Shown piece by piece: positions 1 through 7,545 of a stretch of DNA of 11,518 bases. The position numbers and the translations under genes were made by a program. The stretch is from Firmicutes bacterium UBA5010 (GTDB lineage Bacteria; Bacillota; Clostridia; Tissierellales; Sedimentibacteraceae): assembly GCA_002396645.1 (NCBI GenBank), contig DGYI01000002.1, positions 394-11,911 on the forward strand, given 5' to 3'. The number at the start of each line of letters is the position of its first letter. Position 1 is the first letter of the stretch. Under the pieces are notes generated by a model. That model was not told where the DNA came from and did no database searches. It saw only the letters and a program-made list of their open reading frames with translations.

Positions 1-672
1 GCGGTAGTTGGACCATCCGGCGGAGGTAAATCCACACTGGCGAGGCTAATTGCTCGTTTTTGGGATGTCACATCCGGAGAAATCACCATCGGAGGTGTTA
101 ACATCAAAGAAATTCCTCTGTCTCAGCTTGCAGATAAGGTAAGCTTTGTCACTCAGGATAATTTCCTTTTTAACTGCTCAATTATGGAAAACATTCGATT
201 GGGAAATCCAAAGGCAACGGACGCACAGGTGCTGGAAGCAGCACAAAAAGCACAATGTGACGAGTTCATCGAAAAGCTGGAAAAAGGCTACCAATCCATG
301 GCAGGAGAGGCAGGCGACAAGCTTTCCGGCGGTGAACGACAAAGAATTACCATAGCTCGTGCTATCCTAAAAAACGCTCCTATTATTATTTTGGATGAGG
401 CGACATCCTTCACTGACCCCGAAAATGAGGCGAAAATACAAGAGGCAATATTCGAGCTAACCAAGGGAAAGACATTACTGGTCATTGCTCACCGACTCTC
501 TACCATAAAGAATGCTGACAATATACTGCTTGTCAATCAAGGAAAAATCGAGCAACTCGGAACACACGAAGAGCTGCTTCAAAAAAGCGCGCTCTATCGT
601 GACATGTGGCAGGCTCATATCGGGGCGAAAAAATGGTCTGTTAAAACAAACAAGAAGGAGGTTTTGGCATGA
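1..672 (+). CDS. ABC exporter half-transporter, C-terminal nucleotide-binding domain (5' partial)
   Basis: The frame is open from the first base, so the N-terminal membrane domain lies outside the window; 223 residues remain. The ATPase domain is complete from the Walker A motif on: GPSGGGKST at fragment residues 4-12, Q-loop Gln52, signature LSGGERQR from residue 108, Walker B with catalytic Glu133 (ILDEAT), D-loop region with DPEN, and switch His164 (IAHR). All catalytic residues look intact. It binds and hydrolyses ATP at the inner face of the membrane to drive export, or possibly siderophore-type import, by its missing membrane half. Its TGA stop overlaps the ATG of the next ABC gene by four bases (ATGA), so the two are almost certainly co-translated and form a heterodimer. 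Substrate is unknown. G+C is higher than in the middle and right of the window. Family assignment is sure; the transported compound is not. Confidence 0.95.
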   Translation, partial: AVVGPSGGGKSTLARLIARFWDVTSGEITIGGVNIKEIPLSQLADKVSFVTQDNFLFNCSIMENIRLGNPKATDAQVLEAAQKAQCDEFIEKLEKGYQSMAGEAGDKLSGGERQRITIARAILKNAPIIILDEATSFTDPENEAKIQEAIFELTKGKTLLVIAHRLSTIKNADNILLVNQGKIEQLGTHEELLQKSALYRDMWQAHIGAKKWSVKTNKKEVLA

Positions 673-2414
673 TACGAATACTTTGCAATCTCTTTCGTAT
701 GATGAAAAAGTTCAGAGGAAGGTTATACATGGGTATTTTATTTTCACTCATAGGCAATATATTAGGATCAGTGCCGGTAATTTGCGGTGCATATACAATT
801 CGAGTTATTTTAGATGATATGAACGGTATCACGAAATTAGACCGCAGCTATGTCCTTCTACTGACCGGAGTAATCATCGGTTCCATTTTAGTCAGGTGGA
901 TTCTCAGTTATTTTCGGGCAACTATGCAGGATAGTATTGCCCATGAAGTGACCGCCGAAGAACGGCTGAAAATCGGGGATATCTTAAAGAGAGTATCTCT
1001 CGGTTTTTTACAAAAAAATAACACAGGAGACTTAAATACTGCCGTCACAACAGATCTTGCTTTCTTTGAAATGCAAGCTATGAATGTCATTAACAGCATT
1101 GTGGACAGCTATATCTTCCTTCTCATAAGTATTTTCTTTATGTACACACTCTATCCTGTGATTGCACTTGCCGCTGTTCTTGCTATTGCTGTTTCTTTTG
1201 CAGGATTGCAAATGATTGAGAAACAAAGTCGGAAAAATTCTCCGGTACGGCAAGAGAGCATCAATGAAATGGCAGATGAAATCGTGCAGTATGTCAGAGG
1301 AATGGCGGTTGTGAAATCTTTCAAACAAGAAGGGGCTGCTTCAGCAGGGCTTTTTAAATCATATGAAAAATCTAAGGACATCAATATAAAAATGGAAAGA
1401 AATTATGCGCCTTTTGATGCACTTCATAGACTCGGACTTTATCTGGGTACAAGCAGCATTATGTTGATTACTGCCATTTTAGCCGTGGATAATATGATGC
1501 AGTTACCCATAGCAATCATGATGATTGTGTATAGCTTTATTATGTTCAATTCGATCGAAACTACAAATAATTCTTTACATATCCTGGAAATGCTCGACAC
1601 TATACACAGCAAGCTGTATAGTATCGAAAACGCGGATTTTATCGATAAGTATGGAAAGAATATTTTAATTGATTATCATGATATCGTGTTTAAGAATGTA
1701 TCTTTCGGATACGACAGCCGGACAGTTTTAAAAAATGTGTCATTCCGGATACCGCAAAAAACTACAACGGCAATCGTAGGGCCCTCAGGGAGCGGTAAGA
1801 CAACTATATGCAGCCTTCTTGCGAGATTCTACGATATACAAGATGGCGAAATTACCTTAGGCGGAAGAAATGTCAAGGAATTCACATGTGATTCTCTACT
1901 TAAGCACATCAGCATGGTATTCCAGAATGTTTATCTGTTTCATGACAGCATCCGGAATAATATTCTGTTTGGCAATCCAAACGCATCGGAGGAAGATATA
2001 ATCGCCGCCGCAAAAGCGGCACAATGCCACGATTTTATAAACGCACTTCCCGATGGTTATAACACAATAGTCGGTGAAGGAGGTTCTACATTGTCAGGAG
2101 GCGAAAAACAGCGCGTCTCCATCGCGAGAGCTATGCTGAAAAACGCTCCTATTGTGATTCTGGATGAAGCAACTGCCAGTATAGACCCTGAAAACGAACA
2201 CCTGATTCAGCAGGCCATCAGCAATCTTACGCACGGCAAAACGATTATCGTAATTGCGCACAGACTTGCAACCATTGAAAATGCGGATCAAATACTGGTG
2301 ATTGACGATGGTAAAGTCGTTCAGAAGGGTTTACATTCTATACTAATCCAACAGGATGGAATCTATCGCAGATTCGTTGATATCCGGGAAAAAGCTGAAA
2401 GTTGGGCTATTTAA
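669..2414 (+). CDS. ABC transporter half-transporter, fused permease and ATP-binding protein
   Basis: A complete 581-residue half-transporter, the usual length for the exporter-type family. Residues about 1-300 are the membrane domain with hydrophobic helices near 20-42, 60-80, 143-180 and 255-295. The ATPase domain follows: Walker A GPSGSGKTT at 371-379, Q-loop Gln419, signature LSGGEKQR from 475, Walker B IVILDEAT at 495-502 with catalytic Glu500, and switch His531. The start is fixed by AAGGAGG at 655-661, seven bases before the ATG and inside the upstream gene, and by the ATGA overlap with that gene. The partner upstream has its own intact catalytic site, so the predicted heterodimer would have two competent ATP sites. 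Architecture and the DPENE stretch after Walker B recall paired exporters and YbtPQ/IrtAB-like siderophore transporters, but no siderophore or peptide genes are visible. Substrate is undetermined. Confidence 0.95.
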   Translation: MIRILCNLFRMMKKFRGRLYMGILFSLIGNILGSVPVICGAYTIRVILDDMNGITKLDRSYVLLLTGVIIGSILVRWILSYFRATMQDSIAHEVTAEERLKIGDILKRVSLGFLQKNNTGDLNTAVTTDLAFFEMQAMNVINSIVDSYIFLLISIFFMYTLYPVIALAAVLAIAVSFAGLQMIEKQSRKNSPVRQESINEMADEIVQYVRGMAVVKSFKQEGAASAGLFKSYEKSKDINIKMERNYAPFDALHRLGLYLGTSSIMLITAILAVDNMMQLPIAIMMIVYSFIMFNSIETTNNSLHILEMLDTIHSKLYSIENADFIDKYGKNILIDYHDIVFKNVSFGYDSRTVLKNVSFRIPQKTTTAIVGPSGSGKTTICSLLARFYDIQDGEITLGGRNVKEFTCDSLLKHISMVFQNVYLFHDSIRNNILFGNPNASEEDIIAAAKAAQCHDFINALPDGYNTIVGEGGSTLSGGEKQRVSIARAMLKNAPIVILDEATASIDPENEHLIQQAISNLTHGKTIIVIAHRLATIENADQILVIDDGKVVQKGLHSILIQQDGIYRRFVDIREKAESWAI

Positions 2415-2511
2415 TAATGTGATTTTTTATATCATACAATGAAAATTTAAGATGTTTCAATGATAGGATTTAACAGAGCTTAATCGTATGATTTAAACTA
2501 AGCATTGAGGG

Positions 2512-2517
2512 TATAAT
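2512..2517 (+). promoter_or_regulatory. Possible -10 element for the dioxygenase gene
   Basis: A perfect TATAAT lies 46 bases before the dioxygenase ATG in the 149-base gap after the ABC pair. No convincing -35 hexamer sits 16-18 bases upstream and there is no TG extension, so this is tentative. No hairpin-plus-T-run terminator is visible after the ABC pair, so read-through from it is also possible. Confidence 0.3.
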
Positions 2518-2563
2518 CTTAATATTAAAGTATTATATTCACATTGAAAGGCAGGATATATAT

Positions 2564-3331
2564 ATGAAGAATATGCCGGCATTATTTATAGGTCACGGCT
2601 CTCCGATGAATGCGATTGAAGATAATAGATTTGTAGATCAATGGAAAGCTATAGCAAAAAAAATAACCCGCCCGAAAGCTATATTGTCTATCTCCGCTCA
2701 CTGGTATACAAAAGGGACAAAAATAATGGATGAGGAATCACCTGAAACTATATATGATATGTACGGATTTCCTGATGATCTATATAAAATCATATATAAT
2801 GCCAAGGGTTCTCCTAATTTGGCGGACAAAACCATTAAACTTATAAACCGCACTGTTGAGACAGATAATTCTTGGGGATATGATCATGGTACATGGTCAG
2901 TGCTTCACAGAATGTATCCTAATGCAGATATTCCCGTAATTCAACTAAGCGTTGATAAAAACGCGTCTATGCAGGAGCATTACAATATCGGACGTGAATT
3001 AAACCAGCTTCGCAAAGACGGCATCTTAATTTTAGGCAGCGGAAATATCACTCACAATTTAAGCCGGATAAATTGGCAGATGTCAGGCGGATATGATTGG
3101 GCAGAGGATTTCGATCAATATATCATAGAAAACATCAGACATCAAAACCATGATAATGTAATTAATTATAAAAAAGCGGGAAAATCGGCTGATTATGCTG
3201 TGCCTGTATCAGACCACTATGCTCCTATGTTATACGTTCTGGGAGCTTTGGAAGGTGACGAAAGAATAAGTATATTTAATGATGAGTGCATTTTAGGCTC
3301 TCTATCTATGACAAGCTGTTTGTTTGAATAA
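2564..3331 (+). CDS. DODA/LigB-type extradiol ring-cleavage dioxygenase family protein (YgiD-like)
   Basis: A 255-residue protein, the usual size of the 4,5-DOPA dioxygenase (YgiD-type) branch of the class III extradiol dioxygenases. Landmarks in order: GHGSPM with His11 near the N-terminus, SAHWY with His46, the GYDHGTW segment with His108 and the following LHRMYP, GSGNITHNL with His164, and SDHYAPM with His218 near the C-terminus. His11, His46 and His164/His218 are the expected metal-binding and catalytic histidines of the family. Known members use Fe or Zn and O2 to open catechol-type rings in the cytoplasm; the true substrate of bacterial homologues is mostly unsettled. The ATG is preceded by an AAAGGCAGG ribosome binding site at about 2547-2555. 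The gene stands alone, with a strong terminator after it. An O2-using enzyme in an apparently anaerobic genome is odd, so a different reaction is possible. Confidence 0.88.
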   Translation: MKNMPALFIGHGSPMNAIEDNRFVDQWKAIAKKITRPKAILSISAHWYTKGTKIMDEESPETIYDMYGFPDDLYKIIYNAKGSPNLADKTIKLINRTVETDNSWGYDHGTWSVLHRMYPNADIPVIQLSVDKNASMQEHYNIGRELNQLRKDGILILGSGNITHNLSRINWQMSGGYDWAEDFDQYIIENIRHQNHDNVINYKKAGKSADYAVPVSDHYAPMLYVLGALEGDERISIFNDECILGSLSMTSCLFE

Positions 3332-3348
3332 ATGAGCATTACTCCCTC

Positions 3349-3415
3349 TTAACTTTGAAGTAAACAATTAATCGCCGTAATTTATAATAAGTTACGGCGA
3401 TTTTTTAACTTTGAA
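3349..3415. repeat. 11-bp direct repeat TTAACTTTGAA flanking the terminator hairpin
   Basis: TTAACTTTGAA occurs at 3349-3359 and again, identical, at 3405-3415. The two copies bracket the 45 bases that carry the inverted repeat. The second copy begins in the terminator T-run. This could be chance, or the scar of a local duplication or small insertion. Confidence 0.6.
3370..3406 (+). terminator. Rho-independent terminator after the dioxygenase gene, possibly bidirectional
   Basis: A perfect 11-bp stem, AATCGCCGTAA at 3370-3380 with TTACGGCGATT at 3392-3402, closes an 11-base loop and runs into six T (3401-3406). It lies 38 bases after the dioxygenase stop. The convergent permease gene ends at 3443 on the other strand; read in that direction the same stem is followed only by TTAATTGTTT, a poor T-run, so it may stop that transcript less well. 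Confidence 0.9.
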
Positions 3416-3442
3416 AATTTATGATAATACCATCAGCCCTGT

Positions 3443-6400
3443 TTATTCGACGGATTTCAAAGATTCTATCATATTGATTTTTTTTAGCTTAAAATATGTG
3501 ACTATCTGCATTATAACAGAGAATAACATTGTCAGTGCAAAGGATATTAAAAAGCTGGCGACTTTAATATGCTTGAAAAAAATAGTCATATCTCCCTCTA
3601 TCATATCTATGACAAAGCTGTGAAGAAAAACACCAAAGCCCATTCCAATCAAGGTGCTCATCAATGCTAACAGCAGAGCTTCACGATATATATAGGCATT
3701 TGTTTCATCGTCACGGAAGCCAAGGACTTTCAGAGTCGCAATTTCCCGTGTCCGTTCGCTGATATTGATAGATGTCAAATTATATAAAACCAAAAGTGCA
3801 AGCATTGATGAAACGAGTACTATCAATGTAACAATACTGTTCAGGCTCTCATTTCCGTCTACTGCCTTTTTCATAATATCCTTTGCAGACATAGTATTCA
3901 AAACATATCCGCTGTCTATAAGTTTTTTTGCAACGATATCGTCGGGAGCATTTTGACTTGCAACTATTGTGTTATATGATATTTTCTCCCCGAACATTTG
4001 ACTATAAACTTCATTGTTCATATAGATGTAGCTGGAAGCATAATTCTCCGCTACACTATCTACCTTCAGCTCAAAACTATTTTTTTCCGAGTCCTGAACC
4101 GTAATTGTATCACCTTTTTTTACAGAATATACTTCCGCTATTTTTTGAGTAATAACAACTCCGCTGTGATCAAGATTAATCGAAGTCTTATCTTTATAGT
4201 CTCTAAGATTAAAATATTTTTTAAAGTCCTGTGTATTCTCGGGAACTATAAGATATATACTTAACGTTCTGTCTTCCGAATTAACCTTAAAAGCTGATTG
4301 ATTTATAAGAAGCGGTTCCTCAACTTGTGAGTTTTTCAAAGCTGTTGACAGTTCATCTGTAAACCCGTCAATTTCTTCTTTGAGTATACTCATATTTCTG
4401 TATCGAAAAATATCGCCGTATTGCTTTGGTATTATTATATTCATACTGTCACGCAAACCAAATCCCACCACTAAAAATGAAGCGCAGCTTGCAACACCTA
4501 TTATCGTCATTAGGGCTCTTTTCTTATAACGAAATATGTTTCTCATAGTAACCTTCCATGTAAAAGAAAGACGATTCCATATGAATCCTAAGCGTTCCAG
4601 TATGATTTTCTGTCCGATTTTCGGTGCAACCGGTCGCATTAGCATTGCCGGCTTTTCTCTCAGCTCTTTTCTGCATGCCGTTATTGTTACAATACTCATC
4701 AAGATTATCGTGATTAACATAATAACTGTAAATGATATTAAATCATAACGGATAATCAGCGGAGGTAAAGAATATTTAAATGTAGCATAAATAAGCGGAG
4801 GAATGAATCTGCTCCCTATAAAAAATCCGATAATAGTTCCTAATATCGAAGCAGAAAGTACATAAAGAAGATATGTCCCTATAATCTTTGAATCATTAAA
4901 TCCAAGGGAGGATAAAGTTCCTAATTCACTGCGTTCCTCAGCAATCATACGTGTCATAGAGTTAGATGTCATAAGCATGACAATTGCAATAAAAAGAAGC
5001 GGAAAAATCACTGCAACTTTTTCAATCACATCTATAGCTGAATTAAAATCTGAATAACCTGCAACTGCATCTCTGTCATTGATGTACCATGTCGGCATTT
5101 CGATATCATAAATATCATTTCTGGCATCGGCAATTTTGGCTATAGCATTTGAGATTTCGGAATTAAATTTTTCCATATTTTCGTTATACTCTTTATAACC
5201 GTCTTCTAAGTTTTTTTCATTTTCTGCCATTTCAGCAGTATATGCATAAAGATTTTTTCGGTATTTTTCATATCCCTCTTGTATTTTTTGCTCATTTTGA
5301 GCAATCTCTTCTTTAGCAGATTCTATTTTATTTCTTGACTCGGTAATTTGCGCATTAAAAGTATCTATTCCCATACTTAACTCGGACTCTTGAGCTGAAA
5401 GTTCAGCAACAGACTGTCTGAGTGAAGTCAGTCCTTCATAAGCCGATCTGGTTTGTTCAAGACCTGCTTGGAAATTCGCATACTCCTCAGTTTCGGAGGA
5501 AAGATGCTCTAATTGTGCTTCCATGGTATTGATTGCAGATTCCAAGTCTATAATTTTCTGGTTAATATCGCTTTTTGTAATTCCATATTGCTGCAATGCA
5601 TTATTTATTTGTATCCAAGCTTCTGCAATCCGAATTTTTGCATCTTCAAACTGCTTGTTTTGTATTTGCACAGTTTTATTTAATTCTGTTTCATTAGATA
5701 AAAGCTCTGATTTTGCATCTGATATTTTTTGAAAATTTATATCAAGCTCATTCTTGGCTTTTGAAAACTCAGCTTCAGCAGTTTTTTTAGCTTCATTTAA
5801 TTTTTCGGCACTGTCATCTAATTCAGTTTTAGCCTCTGAGAACTTCTTTTCCGCATCAGCTTTCTCATCAAGAAGCTTTTCTTCGTTTTTATCGATTTCC
5901 TCATCTGCCATAGCTATAATTTCCATATATCGGGCTTTTTCACGCTCATGCTTGATTTTTTCCAATTGATTATTCATCTGTTCAACAGCATTATGATAAT
6001 TTTCAGAAGCTGAACTGATTTTGTCTGCTCCATCTATAGTAATATAGATTTCGGTATAGGCATCTAATATGAAATTACTTTCGGGAATAAATGCAAAGGA
6101 TAAAAGTTTTCCATCACCGATACTTGTGCTTCCATAATCTTCAGACAGGAACAGCACAGACTGTACTGTTCCGACAACTGTAAACAGTGTATTGCTTAAT
6201 TTTTCATCTGTATCACTTACAATGTTAATTGTATCTCCTACTTTATAATAACGAAAATCTGCCAATGCTTCATTTTCAACTTCCGGCATACGACCGTTAA
6301 CAAGTTTGACTTTATTTATGCTGTCATTAACAGCAGATACACGAAGCGTTTTATCCTGATCTAAAAGATCCAGTGAATAGCTAGGAATTACATCTTTTAC

Positions 6401-6634
6401 ATTCTCCAAAGCTTTTAATGCCCTGACATCAGAATCGCTTAGTCCCATAGAACTGAGGATTTTAAAATCCATAAGATTATAACTTCTATAATAATCATCC
6501 GATGTTTTTATGATATCAGGGACAGTAGATTGCAGACCTGTAAAAAAGCCTACCGCAACTAAAAGAATAAGAAATATGGAAAGATATCTGCCAAATGATT
6601 TTTGCACTTTTTTCAAGGTGTTTTTATATAGCAT
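3443..6634 (-). CDS. FtsX/MacB-type ABC transporter permease with very long extracytoplasmic coiled coil
   Basis: The protein has 1063 residues from the chosen ATG. Hydrophobic segments predict eight membrane helices: one at about 17-35, three at about 541-655, one at about 707-727 and three at about 933-1047. The two three-helix blocks are FtsX domains; the second carries the family-like REIATLKVLGF before its helices. A MacB-like globular part (about 40-205) follows helix 1, then about 300 residues (210-510) rich in Glu, Lys, Ala and Gln with heptad character, so a long coiled coil outside the membrane. A second extracytoplasmic domain lies between about 730 and 930. Proteins of this type couple ATP hydrolysis inside the cell to mechanical movement or substrate extrusion outside. 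The ATPase gene lies immediately upstream (5 bases apart). GTG codons at 6646 and 6643 are possible starts, but GGTGAT at 6644-6639 favours ATG 6634. Substrate unknown; far longer than BceB and without its usual sensor-kinase partner. Confidence 0.93.
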   Translation of the reverse strand: MLYKNTLKKVQKSFGRYLSIFLILLVAVGFFTGLQSTVPDIIKTSDDYYRSYNLMDFKILSSMGLSDSDVRALKALENVKDVIPSYSLDLLDQDKTLRVSAVNDSINKVKLVNGRMPEVENEALADFRYYKVGDTINIVSDTDEKLSNTLFTVVGTVQSVLFLSEDYGSTSIGDGKLLSFAFIPESNFILDAYTEIYITIDGADKISSASENYHNAVEQMNNQLEKIKHEREKARYMEIIAMADEEIDKNEEKLLDEKADAEKKFSEAKTELDDSAEKLNEAKKTAEAEFSKAKNELDINFQKISDAKSELLSNETELNKTVQIQNKQFEDAKIRIAEAWIQINNALQQYGITKSDINQKIIDLESAINTMEAQLEHLSSETEEYANFQAGLEQTRSAYEGLTSLRQSVAELSAQESELSMGIDTFNAQITESRNKIESAKEEIAQNEQKIQEGYEKYRKNLYAYTAEMAENEKNLEDGYKEYNENMEKFNSEISNAIAKIADARNDIYDIEMPTWYINDRDAVAGYSDFNSAIDVIEKVAVIFPLLFIAIVMLMTSNSMTRMIAEERSELGTLSSLGFNDSKIIGTYLLYVLSASILGTIIGFFIGSRFIPPLIYATFKYSLPPLIIRYDLISFTVIMLITIILMSIVTITACRKELREKPAMLMRPVAPKIGQKIILERLGFIWNRLSFTWKVTMRNIFRYKKRALMTIIGVASCASFLVVGFGLRDSMNIIIPKQYGDIFRYRNMSILKEEIDGFTDELSTALKNSQVEEPLLINQSAFKVNSEDRTLSIYLIVPENTQDFKKYFNLRDYKDKTSINLDHSGVVITQKIAEVYSVKKGDTITVQDSEKNSFELKVDSVAENYASSYIYMNNEVYSQMFGEKISYNTIVASQNAPDDIVAKKLIDSGYVLNTMSAKDIMKKAVDGNESLNSIVTLIVLVSSMLALLVLYNLTSINISERTREIATLKVLGFRDDETNAYIYREALLLALMSTLIGMGFGVFLHSFVIDMIEGDMTIFFKHIKVASFLISFALTMLFSVIMQIVTYFKLKKINMIESLKSVE

Positions 6635-6638
6635 TATT

Positions 6639-6644
6639 ATCACC
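6639..6644 (-). promoter_or_regulatory. Ribosome binding site that decides the permease start
   Basis: GGTGAT on the minus strand matches the 3' portion of the AGGAGGTGATC complement of 16S rRNA and lies four bases before ATG 6634, which places the implied GGAGG position eight bases from the start. It overlaps the TGA stop of the ATPase gene (6642-6640), suggesting translational coupling. Confidence 0.55.
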
Positions 6645-7341
6645 ACACTATCTCATCTGCTGATTTTGGGTTTGAATTGATGATTACTTCCTTAACTGTT
6701 CCGTTCTTTAAGATTATTACCTTGTCTGCTACATCCGCAATCACTGAATTATGAGTTATCAGAATTGTAGTTATATTCATCTTTTTACAATTTTTCTGCA
6801 ATAAATCTATAATCTTTTGACCTGTTGCACTGTCCAATGCCCCTGTGGGTTCATCACAAAGTAAAAGCTTAGGATTTTTAGCAATCGCTCTTGCAATAGA
6901 AACGCGCTGCTGTTCTCCGCCGGATAATTGTGATGGAAAATTGTTCATGCGCTCTGACAAGCCGACTTGACTAAGCACTGTTTTCGGATCTATGGGATTA
7001 GAGCGTATTTGACAAGCAAGCTCTACATTTTCAAGTGCGCTAAGATTGCCTATAAGATTATAGAACTGAAACACAAAGCCTATATCGTCTCTTCTGTATT
7101 TAACAAGTTCTTTTTTATTATAGTTATGAATTCTTTGTCCATCAACAATTATACTGCCATCACTTGGATTATCCATACCTCCGAGCAGATTTAAGACTGT
7201 TGTTTTTCCCGCACCCGATGGACCCAATATAACGACTAATTCACCTTTATCAATGGAAAATGAACAGTTATCAACTGCTGTAATCTCAATATCCCCAATT
7301 TTATATTCTTTTTTTACATCCATAAATTCAATAAAAGCCAT
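6640..7341 (-). CDS. ABC transporter ATP-binding protein, LolD/MacB/FtsE family
   Basis: A 233-residue stand-alone ATPase, the normal length for the MacB/LolD/BceA group. Motifs: Walker A GPSGAGKTT at 40-48, Q-loop Gln92 in VFQFYNLI, signature LSGGEQQR at 139-146, Walker B ending in LLCDEPTGALD with Glu164, and switch His197 in ILITHN. The PTGALDS D-loop is typical of this group. It powers the FtsX-type permease encoded five bases downstream of its stop; the two probably form a 2:2 complex at the cytoplasmic membrane. The ATG at 7341 is preceded by GAAAGG at 7360-7355, a rather long 13-base spacing that may mean modest translation. Transcription is predicted from the -35/-10 pair at 7436-7413, divergent from the TetR gene. 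Family is certain; cargo is not. Confidence 0.95.
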   Translation of the reverse strand: MAFIEFMDVKKEYKIGDIEITAVDNCSFSIDKGELVVILGPSGAGKTTVLNLLGGMDNPSDGSIIVDGQRIHNYNKKELVKYRRDDIGFVFQFYNLIGNLSALENVELACQIRSNPIDPKTVLSQVGLSERMNNFPSQLSGGEQQRVSIARAIAKNPKLLLCDEPTGALDSATGQKIIDLLQKNCKKMNITTILITHNSVIADVADKVIILKNGTVKEVIINSNPKSADEIVW

Positions 7342-7391
7342 ATCATGTTATTAACCTTTCTTATTTTATATTGCCATTTAAAAGCCCTATA

Positions 7392-7420
7392 TTGACTTTT
7401 TCATATAAAAGAATTATAAT
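7392..7420 (+). promoter_or_regulatory. Predicted promoter of the TetR-family gene
   Basis: TTGACT (7392-7397) and TATAAT (7415-7420) are separated by exactly 17 bases, close to the primary sigma consensus. Transcription would start near 7427 and leave a leader of about 119 bases before the regulator ATG, which contains the palindrome at 7470-7500. Its -10 overlaps the -10 of the opposite promoter. Confidence 0.8.
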
Positions 7421-7441
7421 GACAATGTGTTGATTTTGCAA
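7413..7441 (-). promoter_or_regulatory. Predicted promoter of the ATPase-permease operon
   Basis: Read on the minus strand, TTGCAA (7441-7436) and TATAAT (7418-7413) are separated by 17 bases. Transcription would start near 7406, giving a leader of about 65 bases before the ATPase ATG. The -10 shares bases 7415-7418 with the rightward promoter, so one polymerase should exclude the other. Confidence 0.75.
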
Positions 7442-7469
7442 CCGTCAGTTTTTTTAAAAACGATTGGTA

Positions 7470-7500
7470 CTAAACAAAACACCATGTAATTGTTGTTTAG
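7470..7500. promoter_or_regulatory. 31-bp interrupted palindrome, candidate TetR-family operator
   Basis: CTAAACAA (7470-7477) and its exact reverse complement TTGTTTAG (7493-7500) flank 15 bases. It lies between the divergent promoters and the regulator ATG, about 45 bases after the predicted TetR start point and about 30 bases upstream of the -35 of the transporter promoter. TetR-family proteins bind palindromes of this size near their own genes; that this is the site is inference. Confidence 0.5.
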
Positions 7501-7545
7501 AAGACAATTTTTCAAAATATTTTTAGAGTAGGAAGGGAAATTGAT

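Noticed and set aside
5754..5969. Plus-strand open frame rich in Ser, Ala and Phe
   Set aside because: It is the mirror of the coiled-coil coding region of the permease; low complexity comes from the Glu/Lys/Ala codons on the other strand and no ribosome binding site precedes it.
6635..6646. GTG starts for the permease, giving four extra residues
   Set aside because: They overlap the ATPase stop and lack a ribosome binding site at a usable distance, whereas GGTGAT fits the ATG at 6634.
3443..7341. BceAB-type antimicrobial peptide resistance transporter
   Set aside because: The permease is much longer, has about eight helices and a coiled coil, and the neighbour is a TetR regulator rather than a two-component system.
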